A DNA stretch of 64,000 nucleotides from Malaciobacter mytili LMG 24559 (GCF_003346775.1 NZ_CP031219.1:682001-746000); one strand, 5' to 3'; shown: positions 45,422 through 54,694, numbered from the stretch's first letter. Notes: a model not told the origin generated them from the sequence alone. A program made the numbers and translations.

Positions 45422-45790
45422 CTATTTTTCTAGACATAAAGGACAGATTCCTTTAATTATAATATTATCAATTTCATGTTTTGGAAGTTTTAATTCAAGT
45501 TCTTGTGGAATACACTCAATACTTGAGCATTTTGAACAAATAAAGTGAGCATGAGGATTATTTTGTATTTCATAATATCTTTTTTTATCATTTGATTCAA
45601 AGCTACTAATAATATGCTCTTCTTCAAATTTTGTGATATTTCTATAAAAAGTAGCTTTATCCATTGATAAACTATTTTTTACTTCTTCATAGCATAAAGG
45701 TCTATTTGAATTTATAAATATTTCTAATATTGCTTTTCTAGCAGTCGTAAGTTTTAAATTTTTTTTGTTTATTAATTTTTCTGCATTCAT
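45422..45790 (-). CDS. Fur-family regulator, Zur-like
   Basis: 122 residues: winged helix (LTTARKAILEIFINSNRPLCYEEV, MDKATFYRNITKFEEE) and dimerisation domain with NPHAHFICSKC and CPLC, the four-cysteine structural zinc site. Context with a ZnuA-like binding protein, divergent and 118 bases away, suggests Zur. PerR or Fur identity is not excluded because the sensory ligands cannot be assigned by eye. Two related candidate operators sit in the shared intergenic region. Confidence 0.8.
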   Translation of the reverse strand: MNAEKLINKKNLKLTTARKAILEIFINSNRPLCYEEVKNSLSMDKATFYRNITKFEEEHIISSFESNDKKRYYEIQNNPHAHFICSKCSSIECIPQELELKLPKHEIDNIIIKGICPLCLEK

Positions 45791-45833
45791 AAAAAAGATT
45801 ATATCAACTTTTATTTAAAATAGGGTTATAAAT

Positions 45834-45851
45834 TTGCGACTAAGTTGCGTT
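45834..45851 (+). promoter_or_regulatory. Candidate Zur operator, copy 1
   Basis: TTGCGACTAAGTTGCGTT. The reverse strand of 45879-45896 has the same pattern; both fit TTGCRAYYRAGTTGCRTT. Position is between the zur-like and znuA-like genes. Confidence 0.4.
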
Positions 45852-45878
45852 AAAGTTTTTATATATTAATATTCGCTA

Positions 45879-45896
45879 AATGCAACTCGATTGCAA
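45879..45896 (-). promoter_or_regulatory. Candidate Zur operator, copy 2
   Basis: On the minus strand it reads TTGCAATCGAGTTGCATT, containing a 5-base palindrome TGCAA/TTGCA. It ends 12 bases before the znuA-like start and overlaps the leader just upstream of the ribosome site, suited to repression. Confidence 0.4.
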
Positions 45897-45908
45897 AAAG
45901 GAGAATTG

Positions 45909-46820
45909 ATGAAAAAATTATTTTTACTTTTTCTAGCTTTAAATTTTTCACTATTTGCTAAAGAAGTAACAGTTAGTATACTTCCTCAAAAATATTTTGT
46001 TGAAAAAATTGCTAAAGATAAAATATCTGTAAATGTTATGGTGCAACCAGGTTTTTCCCCTGCTACTTATGAACCAAAAACTTCTCAAATGAGAAAACTT
46101 GCAAATTCAAAAGTATATTTTTCTATTGGTGTACCTTTTGAAAAAGCTTGGCTTGAAAAGTTTAAAAATGCAAATAAAAATTTATTAGTAGTTGATACAA
46201 CTGAAGGTATTGAAAAACTTCCTATGGCTAAACACTCACATGAAGAAGAACACGATGAGCATAAACACGATGAACACAATCATAATAGTGACCATAAGCA
46301 TGAGCAAGACCATGAAGATGAACATGAACATGAAGGCTTAGACCCACATGTATGGTTAGACCCTATATTAGTAAAAATTCAAGCTAAAAATATCTATAAA
46401 ACTTTAGTAAAAATAGATGAAGCAAATAGTGAGTTTTATCAAACAAATTATGAAAATTTTATTAAAGAATTAGATAGTTTATATTTACAATTAAAAGAGA
46501 TTTTAACACCTGTAAAAGATAGAGCTTTTATGGTATTTCATCCTTCTTGGGGATATTTTGCTAAAAGATTTACTTTAGAACAAATTGCAGTTGAGGTTCA
46601 AGGAAAAGAGCCTAAGCCAAATCAATTAGTAGAATTAATAAATGAAGCAAAAGAGCATAATATAAAAATAGTTTTTGTAGCACCTCAATTTTCACAAAAA
46701 AGTGCAAAAGTTATTGCAAATAGTATAAAAGGTGATGCAGTTATTATGGATCCCTTAGTAGAAAACTGGAAAGAAGGACTTATAAAGACTTCAAAACAAA
46801 TAGTAGATTCTTATAAATAA
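45909..46820 (+). CDS. ZnuA-like metal-binding periplasmic protein, non-canonical ligands
   Basis: 303 residues with signal peptide (about 1-17) and cluster A-I fold. A histidine/acid-rich loop (about 109-142) precedes LDPHVWLDP, and FHPSWGYFAKRF follows; the loop is typical of zinc proteins such as ZnuA. But the first metal histidine of the usual SPHxYEP block is alanine (GFSPATYEP), and the late acidic ligand region reads FVAPQFSQK. So the site is not standard. AAAGGAG at 45896-45902 selects ATG 45909 over TTG 45891. No ZnuB/ZnuC genes follow. Confidence 0.75.
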   Translation: MKKLFLLFLALNFSLFAKEVTVSILPQKYFVEKIAKDKISVNVMVQPGFSPATYEPKTSQMRKLANSKVYFSIGVPFEKAWLEKFKNANKNLLVVDTTEGIEKLPMAKHSHEEEHDEHKHDEHNHNSDHKHEQDHEDEHEHEGLDPHVWLDPILVKIQAKNIYKTLVKIDEANSEFYQTNYENFIKELDSLYLQLKEILTPVKDRAFMVFHPSWGYFAKRFTLEQIAVEVQGKEPKPNQLVELINEAKEHNIKIVFVAPQFSQKSAKVIANSIKGDAVIMDPLVENWKEGLIKTSKQIVDSYK

Positions 46821-48214
46821 TGTTAAGATATTTATATATTCTTTTTATAACACAAAGCATAGTTTTTTCTTGTGCTTTGTGTACAATTTATTCTCCTGAA
46901 ACAAAAGTTTCATTAAAAGTTAATTCAACAGATACAAAAATTACTTCAATGGATGTAACTTGGATATTAACTCCTGAATTTACCAATCAACTAAAAGAGA
47001 TATATGATACAAATCTAGATAATACTCTAAATAAAAATGAATTAGAACTTATTCAAAAAGCATTTGTAGATTATGCAACCTTAAAAAACTTTATGACACA
47101 TATTTCTTATGGTCAAACTATCAATAAAGAAGTTTCTGATAAAGTCGAAGTTTATAAATATGAAACAAAGATTATTAATGGAATTTTACATTTTTTTTAT
47201 TCTATAAAACTTGATTATAATATACAAAATGATTATAGTTTTTATGTAAGTATAAATGATGATGAAAACTATTTTGTTTTACTTTTACAAAAAGATTATT
47301 TAGTATTTAAAAATAAAGCAAAAATCGCAAAAATTGTAGATAATCAAAGTGTAGTTTTCTTAATCTCAAATGCTAATATAACAAAAAATGAAGAAAAAAA
47401 AGAGATAAAAAGTGAACAAAAACTAAAAGAAAAAAAAGAACCAACTCTTTTAGATAAATTTATTTTAGAAGTAAAAAAATATCTTTTAGAGGTTCAAAAG
47501 GGAAATACATTAGCTTTATTTACTTTATTATTTGTTTCTTTTATCTATGGAATTATTCATGCTTTAGGTCCAGGTCATGGAAAGACTTTAGCTTTTTCTT
47601 ATTTTACTTCAAATAAAAGTAGTTATAAAAAGGCTTTTATTATCTCTTTATCTTCAGCTTTTATACATATTTTAACAGCTTTGATTTTAGTTTTTATTTC
47701 TGTTTTTATTTTAGAAAGCCTTTTAAGTAATTTTGTAAATGATAGTATAAAAGCTCTTACTCAAATTTCAGCAGTTTTAATAATGCTATTGGCCTTTTAT
47801 ATTCTATTACAAAAGTTAAATAATAAAGGTTGTTCTTGTAGTAGTTGTTCAAATAAAGGTATTTCTTGGAGTATTAAGCCTTCAAATAACCTAAAAGCAA
47901 ATAATAATATTAGCTTTCAAAAATCAAATAAAAAAAGTGATTTATATTTTATTTTAACAGCAGGTCTTATCCCTTGTCCTGGTACAGTGATTTTATTTAT
48001 TTATGCTTTTGTACTAAAAACATATTTTGCTGTAATTCTAGCTTCTTTTTCAATTAGTTTAGGTATGGGCTTGGTAATTTTTGCAAGTTCTTTTTTGGGA
48101 GTGAGTTTACATAAACTAAGTGATAAATCCCATAAACTAACAAATCTTTTAGAATTAATCTCTCCTATAATTATGTTTATTTTAGGACTTTTATTACTAT
48201 TTTCTGCAAAATAG
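46820..48214 (+). CDS. DUF1007-NicO fusion, nickel/cobalt-type metal transporter
   Basis: 464 residues. Signal peptide, then a periplasmic DUF1007 domain (about 20-190) with an EF-hand-like DTNLDNTLNKNE, a charged linker (about 195-215), then six helices with the NicO/RcnA signatures HALGPGHGKT, SSAFIHILTAL and TAGLIPCPGT. A cytosolic loop has CSCSSC. NicO proteins export or import Ni/Co and related metals. ATG overlaps the stop of the znuA-like gene by one base, so the two are translated together; it may replace ZnuBC or act as an efflux arm. Confidence 0.85.
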   Translation: MLRYLYILFITQSIVFSCALCTIYSPETKVSLKVNSTDTKITSMDVTWILTPEFTNQLKEIYDTNLDNTLNKNELELIQKAFVDYATLKNFMTHISYGQTINKEVSDKVEVYKYETKIINGILHFFYSIKLDYNIQNDYSFYVSINDDENYFVLLLQKDYLVFKNKAKIAKIVDNQSVVFLISNANITKNEEKKEIKSEQKLKEKKEPTLLDKFILEVKKYLLEVQKGNTLALFTLLFVSFIYGIIHALGPGHGKTLAFSYFTSNKSSYKKAFIISLSSAFIHILTALILVFISVFILESLLSNFVNDSIKALTQISAVLIMLLAFYILLQKLNNKGCSCSSCSNKGISWSIKPSNNLKANNNISFQKSNKKSDLYFILTAGLIPCPGTVILFIYAFVLKTYFAVILASFSISLGMGLVIFASSFLGVSLHKLSDKSHKLTNLLELISPIIMFILGLLLLFSAK

Positions 48215-48242
48215 ATTAGAAGAAAATCTTCTTCTAATCTAT
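48211..48242. terminator. Terminator of znuA-NicO unit
   Basis: Perfect 14-base arms ATAGATTAGAAGAA (48211-48224) and complement (48229-48242), 4-base loop, starting at the stop codon. No T-run after it. Confidence 0.65.
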
Positions 48243-48354
48243 ATAAAACCAATAAAAAAGTTTATATATTTTAAATATTTAAAAATCTATAAAGTAAATC
48301 TTTATCTTTTTTTTAATAATATTAAAAATTATTTATATATAATTGGAGTTTAAA

Positions 48355-48690
48355 TTGATTAAAAAAGAAAATATTGCTAATGTAAAAAAAAAGAATTTAA
48401 ATGAAATAAAAAGTAAAATTCATAGTTTAAATCTTTGTTTAAAAGAGTTAGTAAAAGATATTAAAACTTGTGAAGAAGATTTAAAAAATATTGATACTAA
48501 AGAATTGAAGAATATACTATTTTATAAATCAAAACGACAATTGCAAAAAGAATATATTAAAAAATGTTTGGAAGAAAAACTAATAAAAAATAAAGAAATA
48601 AAAGAAAAGAGAGTAAATTTTAATGATATATTTTTATTTACTTCCCTTCTTTTACCTATTTTGATATTTTTAATATTATTTTTAAGTTGA
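48355..48690 (+). CDS. Small hypothetical protein with coiled coil and C-terminal membrane anchor
   Basis: 111 residues: about 85 of Lys/Glu/Leu-rich helix (heptad-like; CLKELVKDIKTCEEDLKNI), then a single hydrophobic segment DIFLFTSLLLPILIFLILFLS at the very C-terminus, a tail-anchor topology. TTG 48355 is preferred over TTG 48343 because GGAG lies at 48345-48348. I recognise no family. Convergent overlap of 9 bases with the PLP enzyme gene. Confidence 0.6.
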   Translation: MIKKENIANVKKKNLNEIKSKIHSLNLCLKELVKDIKTCEEDLKNIDTKELKNILFYKSKRQLQKEYIKKCLEEKLIKNKEIKEKRVNFNDIFLFTSLLLPILIFLILFLS

Positions 48691-50190
48691 AAAATATTTT
48701 TCAACTCTTTTAAACTCATTTATAATCTCATCTAAGTTCTCAATTCCAACAGAGATTCTAAGTAGGTCTATTGGTAAACCAATTTGTTTTAGAAATTCTC
48801 TTCCTTTTGTTGTTTGAATATAATCATAATGAGCTAAATATACATAAGGCATAAGTAGTGTAAATTCTGTACCTAAACTAGGACCTTTTGCAAAATTTAA
48901 ATTATCATATATAGTTTTAAAATCTTTATTAAAAGTAACAGAAATAAGCCCTGAATATGACTCCTCATCTATCATAGCTACTTTATAATTTTTTTCATTT
49001 TCACTGCTTAAGCAGTAGTAAATTTTATCAATATAAGAACAAGTTTTAAAAAACTCTACAAGTTTTTTAGTATTTGCACTTATTTTTTTTACTCTACTTT
49101 TATAGTCTTTAATCTCATAAGCTAGTCTTTGAATATCTTTTATATAAACCATTTCTAGGTGCTTAAAAAACTCCCCTTGCATATGAGAAATTTTAAAGTT
49201 TTCATTTAATATAACTGCTCCCATTAAAACATCAGCATTTCCACAGGCAAATTTTGTAAGTGATTCTACAAAAATATCCCCATAAGGTTTAAGGTTTAAA
49301 TTATAAGGAGTTGCCAATGTGGCATCTATTACAAGTGGAATATTATATTTATCACATAAGCTTCTAAGTTTTACTAAATCTACACTTTGAAGTAGGGGAT
49401 TAGTTGGTATTTCAGTAATTATGGCTGAAACATTTAATCCATACTCTTCTAAATAGTTTTCAAGTTTATCCAAATTAGAAATATCCAAAAACTTTTTTGT
49501 TCTATTATAGTGATGTTCCACTATATTCATAGTATCAAGATATAACCAACCAAGTTGAACTAAAATAGTTCTATTGTTTTTTTCTTGTATTTTTTTTAGC
49601 CCTCTAATCACTGAATAAATAGCATTCATTCCAGAAGGGGCAAGTCCTACATTTGATATAGGTTGATTATAAGCTTGTGCTAAAGTCTTTTTTATAATCT
49701 CTAAGGATATTTCTTCTTTTTCTAGTTCTTCTTGATGTTTATGTTTTAAAACTCCTACTTCAAATAGATAGTCTTGAGCAAATCTTGAAGAGAGATTGCA
49801 ACCCACATGTTGAATAAAAGTAAGAACTTTTTGAAGTTGTGTAGTACCTCTTAAAACTAAAATTACTCCAAACGGTTCTTCAATATCTATTTTATTATGA
49901 ATAAAATATTTACTACTAACTATTTTTACAGCTTCTTGTGAAGAAAGCAATACTACTTCATAATTATTGCTTACTTTGTACTTTTCTTTTATATAATTTG
50001 CTAGTAGTTTTAAATATGGATGAAGTACAAATCTAGGATAAGCACTTTTTATCTTTTCTAAAATTTCAGGAGTTTGTTCTTCATAATCAATAACATCTTG
50101 CAAGCTTGGCATACTAACTGAAACTGCATGGATATTATTTATAGGAAGAGTCTCCCCACAAGGAATATGTGTAAAAACCGAATCTTTCAT
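48682..50190 (-). CDS. Cystathionine gamma-synthase-like PLP enzyme with fungal-type N-terminal region
   Basis: 502 residues, about 110 longer than usual bacterial MetB. The N-terminal part INNIHAVSVSMPSLQDVIDYEE ... YPRFVLHPYLKLLA resembles the N-terminal block of fungal cystathionine gamma-synthases as I remember them (HAVSVSLPTW..VIGYEE, YPRFF). The catalytic half has SGMNAIYSVIRG, ITEIPTNPLLQSVDL, VIDATLATP and the PLP lysine in ESLTKFACGNADVLMGA. Predicted to join O-acyl-homoserine and cysteine. Starts 4 bases after the neighbouring MetB/MetC-like gene, so both act together in transsulfuration. Confidence 0.75.
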   Translation of the reverse strand: MKDSVFTHIPCGETLPINNIHAVSVSMPSLQDVIDYEEQTPEILEKIKSAYPRFVLHPYLKLLANYIKEKYKVSNNYEVVLLSSQEAVKIVSSKYFIHNKIDIEEPFGVILVLRGTTQLQKVLTFIQHVGCNLSSRFAQDYLFEVGVLKHKHQEELEKEEISLEIIKKTLAQAYNQPISNVGLAPSGMNAIYSVIRGLKKIQEKNNRTILVQLGWLYLDTMNIVEHHYNRTKKFLDISNLDKLENYLEEYGLNVSAIITEIPTNPLLQSVDLVKLRSLCDKYNIPLVIDATLATPYNLNLKPYGDIFVESLTKFACGNADVLMGAVILNENFKISHMQGEFFKHLEMVYIKDIQRLAYEIKDYKSRVKKISANTKKLVEFFKTCSYIDKIYYCLSSENEKNYKVAMIDEESYSGLISVTFNKDFKTIYDNLNFAKGPSLGTEFTLLMPYVYLAHYDYIQTTKGREFLKQIGLPIDLLRISVGIENLDEIINEFKRVEKYFST

Positions 50191-50194
50191 TTTT

Positions 50195-51349
50195 CTACTT
50201 TTGTACTGCTTGTTTTATATCTTCAATTAAATCTTGAACATTTTCTAAACCAATAGAAAATCTAACTGTACTATCACTAATACCAATTGCAGCTAATTCC
50301 TCTTTTGAAAAGCTTGCATGAGAGATTTTTGCTGGAATTTCAACTCTTGAATCAGAACTTCCAAAAGAGCATTTTTCACCAAAAATTTTACTATTTTCTA
50401 TAAACTTTTCAGCAAGTTCAACACTTGTAAAATCTACACAAAATACTCCTGGAATATAGCTCATTTGTTTCTTTGCCAATTCATATTGTGGATGCTCTTT
50501 TAATGCAGGGAAAGTTACACTTTTTATATAATCTTGAGTTTTTAAAAATTCTGCAATTTCTAAAGCATTTTTTTCATGTTCTTGCATTCTTATTTTTAAA
50601 GTTGGAATACCAAGTGAAATTAAAAATACATCCATTGGATTTTGGCTTCTTCCATGTGCGTTTGCATAGTAATGAATTTGTTCACTTAACTCTTTTGTTT
50701 TAGCTACTATTGCACCTGCTACTACACTTCCATGCCCAGAAATATATTTAGTAGTTGAAAATAAAGAAAAATCAGCACCAAATTCAAGTGGTCTTTGAGA
50801 AATAAATGTAGCAAGTGAGTTATCAACTGCAAAAAGTGCATTGTATTTATGGCTAAGTGTTGATACTTTTTCTAAATCTATTATTTTAAGACCTGGATTT
50901 GTAGGACTTTCACATAAAACCAATTCTATTTTATTGTTTTTTAATATCTCTTCTAATTGTTCAAAATCTAAAAAATTTGCAAAGTGAACTGTAATATTAT
51001 ATTTTTCTTTAAATACTTTTAATAATCTAAATGTTCCCCCATAGCAATCAGCTTCTACTAAGATATGAGAGTTTGCTTTTAAAACTGTTTCAAATAAAAG
51101 TGCAATAGTTGCTATTCCTGTATGTGTACATACACATCCAGCTGCACCTTCCACATGTGTAAAAAGGTTTTCTAGCATCTCTCTTGTTGGATTATCACTT
51201 CTTGTATAATCGTAAATTTTATCACCATTTTGTTTTTTTAAATCAAAGGTTGCGGTATTATATATTGGAAAGTGTGAAGCACCACTTTTATCTTCAATTG
51301 GTGCAAATTTTGCTATATGACTTAAGGCTGTTTCTATATTCTTGTACAT
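50195..51349 (-). CDS. Cys/Met-metabolism PLP enzyme (MetB/MetC family)
   Basis: 384 residues, normal length. Motifs: YTRSDNPTREMLE (phosphate-binding region), ESPTNPGLKI, VDNSLATF and the PLP lysine in STTKYISGHGSVVAG (about residue 200), then IGLENVQDLIEDI. Cystathionine beta-lyase, gamma-lyase, gamma-synthase and O-acylhomoserine sulfhydrylase share these. With the adjacent gamma-synthase-like gene, a beta-lyase role in methionine synthesis is the simplest reading. No SAM or T-box riboswitch upstream. Confidence 0.82.
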   Translation of the reverse strand: MYKNIETALSHIAKFAPIEDKSGASHFPIYNTATFDLKKQNGDKIYDYTRSDNPTREMLENLFTHVEGAAGCVCTHTGIATIALLFETVLKANSHILVEADCYGGTFRLLKVFKEKYNITVHFANFLDFEQLEEILKNNKIELVLCESPTNPGLKIIDLEKVSTLSHKYNALFAVDNSLATFISQRPLEFGADFSLFSTTKYISGHGSVVAGAIVAKTKELSEQIHYYANAHGRSQNPMDVFLISLGIPTLKIRMQEHEKNALEIAEFLKTQDYIKSVTFPALKEHPQYELAKKQMSYIPGVFCVDFTSVELAEKFIENSKIFGEKCSFGSSDSRVEIPAKISHASFSKEELAAIGISDSTVRFSIGLENVQDLIEDIKQAVQK

Positions 51350-51448
51350 TTATTCCCCATCTTTGTTACTTTAATAATCTATAATATTTTACAATAAAAA
51401 TAATTATATTTCATTATATATTTTAAACTCATTTTTTATTTAAGGTTT

Positions 51449-53092
51449 TTAATTATTTAAAATCTGTTTTTCTCTATATACTAAATAAGGGTCTTTGTAA
51501 ACATCTTCTTTATATAGTTTTTCTCCATGTTTTACTATTAAAGCTTTTATATCTGTTTTTTCTATAAAAAACTCTTCATATGTAAACTTTGCTAAACAAA
51601 AAGCAGCTTTTACTTTATGATAGGTATTTGTACAGATTATTATGCCTTCCTTTTCTAATAGATTTTTTAATAAACATATAAAATCAATACTTAATAAAGA
51701 GGGGTTAAGATTGTGTAAAAAAGCATCTAAAAATATAATATCAAACTTTTTATTTAGGCTTTTAATTGTATGCCTTGCATCTCCTAAAATTAGATTTAAT
51801 TCGTTTTTTTCATCTTTATAAAAAGAGGTTTTGTAAATAGTATTTAAGATATTTTTTTCATCTTCATTTTCATTTAAATTTGCACTAGCTTTAATAATTT
51901 GTCTATTTAAATCCAAAGCAGTGATTTTTAAGAAGTTCTCTTTTTTCTGTTTTATACATAAAAGTGAGTTATATCCCATACCAAAGCCAATATCTAATAA
52001 CTCAACATCTTTTTTTTCAAGTTTTTGTATTAATTTTGATTGTTTAATAAAAAGTTCTTTTGCTTGAACATATGCTCCACTTTTAGGATGATAATAATCT
52101 TTATAAATTTTATCCCAAATTGTTTTGCTTTTATCTTCTAAAGAAAAGATATTTTGTTTTGGTAAAACTAAATTTTGTTTATTGATAAATTCGCCTTGAT
52201 AATAGTCTCTATATAACATACTTTGAGTTACATATTCTACAAATTGTCCTTTTTGCATATGCCAAAGGGGAGCTATAAGTTCTTCTTTTAAAGTATCAGT
52301 TGAAATTCTAATTATTGGTATATGGTTTGGTATATGTCTAATTAGATTTATAAGTTCTTCTGCATATTCATATTCATTTAAAGTTTTAAAAGGCTTTTTA
52401 ATATATTCTTGATGTAATTGAGTATTTTTTATAATATGTAAATTGTGTATTTTTATACCGTCAATATCCATTTTTACCAGTTGTTTTATACAACTTTCCC
52501 AATCTTGTCTTGTTTCATTTGGAAGACCTATTATAATATGTGCAAAAACTTTTAATCCCGCTTTTTTAATATTTTTAATTGCATCAAGACTACATTTACT
52601 ATCGTGTCCTCTATTTATTCTTTTTAAAGTATTATCATTTAAAGTTTGAATTCCTAAATCAATATATACATCAATTTCTTGATTTAATTCTTCTAAATAC
52701 TCAAGAGTTTTTTTACTTAAACAATCAGGTCTTGTCCCTATACTAATTGCACTAAAGTTTTCTTTTGATAAAAGTTGAGAATAGGTTTTTTTTTGATTTA
52801 TTACAGAAGTAAAAGTTCCTGTATATGCTTGAATATATAGCATAAATTTTTTAGCTTTATATCTTTGTTTTGCAAAAGAAATCCCATAAGTTATCTGTTC
52901 TTGAATATTTTGTGCATTTAAAGTTTGCACAGCTCTTGCTGCATTTGAGGGACAAAAAGTACAGCCACCTTTCCCTTCTTCATCTCTATTTGGGCAACCT
53001 AACTCTAAGTCTATTGGAATAGAGTGTAAAGTTGTACCATATTTTTTACTCATATATGTTTTAAAACTATAATAAGGTAGGTTTTGACTCAT
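51449..53092 (-). CDS. YhcC-type radical SAM protein fused to MnmC-like methyltransferase
   Basis: 547 residues. The N-terminal 300 residues belong to the TIGR01212/YhcC radical SAM family: LELGCPNRDEEGKGGCTFC (Cx10-11CxxC cluster), AYTGTF, ISIGTRPDCL, GIQTLNDNTL and HIIIGLPNET. The C-terminal 230 residues are a SAM-dependent methyltransferase: LDIGFGMGYNSLL (motif I), ALDLNR and DIIFLDAFLHNLNPSL, akin to the DUF752/MnmC1 domain. Both halves are normally separate. Function of YhcC is not established; fusion with a tRNA-wobble-like methyltransferase hints at RNA modification. Confidence 0.82.
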   Translation of the reverse strand: MSQNLPYYSFKTYMSKKYGTTLHSIPIDLELGCPNRDEEGKGGCTFCPSNAARAVQTLNAQNIQEQITYGISFAKQRYKAKKFMLYIQAYTGTFTSVINQKKTYSQLLSKENFSAISIGTRPDCLSKKTLEYLEELNQEIDVYIDLGIQTLNDNTLKRINRGHDSKCSLDAIKNIKKAGLKVFAHIIIGLPNETRQDWESCIKQLVKMDIDGIKIHNLHIIKNTQLHQEYIKKPFKTLNEYEYAEELINLIRHIPNHIPIIRISTDTLKEELIAPLWHMQKGQFVEYVTQSMLYRDYYQGEFINKQNLVLPKQNIFSLEDKSKTIWDKIYKDYYHPKSGAYVQAKELFIKQSKLIQKLEKKDVELLDIGFGMGYNSLLCIKQKKENFLKITALDLNRQIIKASANLNENEDEKNILNTIYKTSFYKDEKNELNLILGDARHTIKSLNKKFDIIFLDAFLHNLNPSLLSIDFICLLKNLLEKEGIIICTNTYHKVKAAFCLAKFTYEEFFIEKTDIKALIVKHGEKLYKEDVYKDPYLVYREKQILNN

Positions 53093-53233
53093 AGTTATCC
53101 TTTGAAAAAAGGATTATATAAAAATAGTATTGAAATTTTTAAAATTATTTATGAATTAAAAAAAATATATAATAGAAATAATATAAGATAAATTTTGTCT
53201 TGTTTTGTTATTTTACAAATAAAAAGAGTTTTT

Positions 53234-54694
53234 ATGAAGTTAGATGAATTAGTATTACAAACAAATTATTTAAATAGTGTAGATGAAGATTTATACCAAC
53301 TACTTAAACCAACTCCTTTAAATAAAGCTTTTTTAATCTCATACAATAAAAAAATGTGTGATGAAATAGGTCTTGATTATAGTGAGTGTGAAAGTAAAGA
53401 TTTTGTAGATTTTATTAATGGAAAAAAAGTTTTAAAAGGTTCTATTCCATACTCTATGGTATATGCTGGGCATCAATTTGGCTATTTTGTTCCACAATTA
53501 GGAGATGGAAGAGCTATAAATCTTGGAAGCATAAACTCTTGGCATTTGCAAACTAAAGGTTCAGGTTTAACTAAATATTCAAGACAAGGAGATGGAAGAG
53601 CAGTTTTAAGGTCTTCTATTAGAGAATATATTATAAGTGAAGCTATGTATGCACTTGATATTCCCACAACAAGAGCTTTAGCTTTAATTGGCTCACAACA
53701 TGATGTATATAGAAATATGTGGGAAGCAGAAAAAGGTGCAATTGTATTAAGAGTATCTCCTTCTTGGATAAGAATTGGAACTTTTGAATTTTTCGCAAGA
53801 ACTAAAAATTCTAAAGAAAATTTATTAAATTTAGCAGATTTTGTAATAAAAGAAAATTATGCTCATTTATTAAATGAAGAAAATAAATATCAAAAAATGT
53901 TTTATGAACTAGTTGATAAGACAGCAGTTTTATTGGCAAAATGGCAAGTATATGGGTTTATGCATGGGGTTATGAATACAGATAATATGAGTATTGCTGG
54001 AGTTACTATTGATTATGGTCCTTTTAGTTTTATGGACTATTTTGAAAAACATTGTATTTGTAATCATACAGATGTGGAGGGAAGATATTCTTATAATAAT
54101 CAACCTTTTATTGCAAAATGGAATTTAAAAGTATTAGCCTATGCTTTAAAACAAATAGCTAATTTAGATGAAATGTTAGAATATTTAGAAAGCTTTTTTT
54201 CTCAGCATGAAAAGGCATATTTGGAGTTAATTTGCGAAAGATTGGGGCTTGATTCAACTTTAAGTGGTGATAGATACCTTGATTTAATATTAAAACTTTT
54301 AGATACTTTAGAAAAAACAAAAATTGATTATAATGTGTTTTTTTACTTGCTAACTCAATTAAAAGATTATGAAGATATTAGTTTAATTTTAGATAATTGT
54401 ATTTATCCTGCTTTTATGAAAGAGTGGTTTAATGAATATAAAAAAGCGATTTTAATAGACCCAAGAAGTTATAATCAAAGAGTTGAAGCTATGAAAAAAG
54501 TAAATCCTAAATATATTATTAAAAATTATATGCTTCAAGAGGCAATACAAAAGGCACAAGAAGGAGATTTTACTTTAGTAAATGAGTTATTAAATATTGC
54601 TCAAAACCCTTTTGATGAACATCCAGCTTTTGAACGATATTCAAAACCTACACCTATAAATTTAGCAAATATTAGACTTTCTTGTTCTTCGTAG
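53234..54694 (+). CDS. selO: SelO/YdiU protein adenylyltransferase
   Basis: 486-residue pseudokinase-fold AMPylator. Motifs: YAGHQFGYFVPQLGDGRA, LQTKGSGLTKYSRQGDGRAVLRSSIREY, GVMNTDNMSIAGVTIDYGPFSFMD (metal/ATP site) and C-terminal IRLSCSS, where eukaryotic SelO has selenocysteine and bacteria have cysteine. It transfers AMP to protein Ser/Thr/Tyr in redox homeostasis. The frame opens at 53195, but ATG 53234 matches the family N-terminus. Single-gene unit. Confidence 0.93.
   Translation: MKLDELVLQTNYLNSVDEDLYQLLKPTPLNKAFLISYNKKMCDEIGLDYSECESKDFVDFINGKKVLKGSIPYSMVYAGHQFGYFVPQLGDGRAINLGSINSWHLQTKGSGLTKYSRQGDGRAVLRSSIREYIISEAMYALDIPTTRALALIGSQHDVYRNMWEAEKGAIVLRVSPSWIRIGTFEFFARTKNSKENLLNLADFVIKENYAHLLNEENKYQKMFYELVDKTAVLLAKWQVYGFMHGVMNTDNMSIAGVTIDYGPFSFMDYFEKHCICNHTDVEGRYSYNNQPFIAKWNLKVLAYALKQIANLDEMLEYLESFFSQHEKAYLELICERLGLDSTLSGDRYLDLILKLLDTLEKTKIDYNVFFYLLTQLKDYEDISLILDNCIYPAFMKEWFNEYKKAILIDPRSYNQRVEAMKKVNPKYIIKNYMLQEAIQKAQEGDFTLVNELLNIAQNPFDEHPAFERYSKPTPINLANIRLSCSS

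Noticed and set aside
46245-46340. Repetitive CAT/GAA-rich stretch as a tandem repeat
   Set aside because: It encodes the His/Glu-rich metal loop of the binding protein and is explained by coding.
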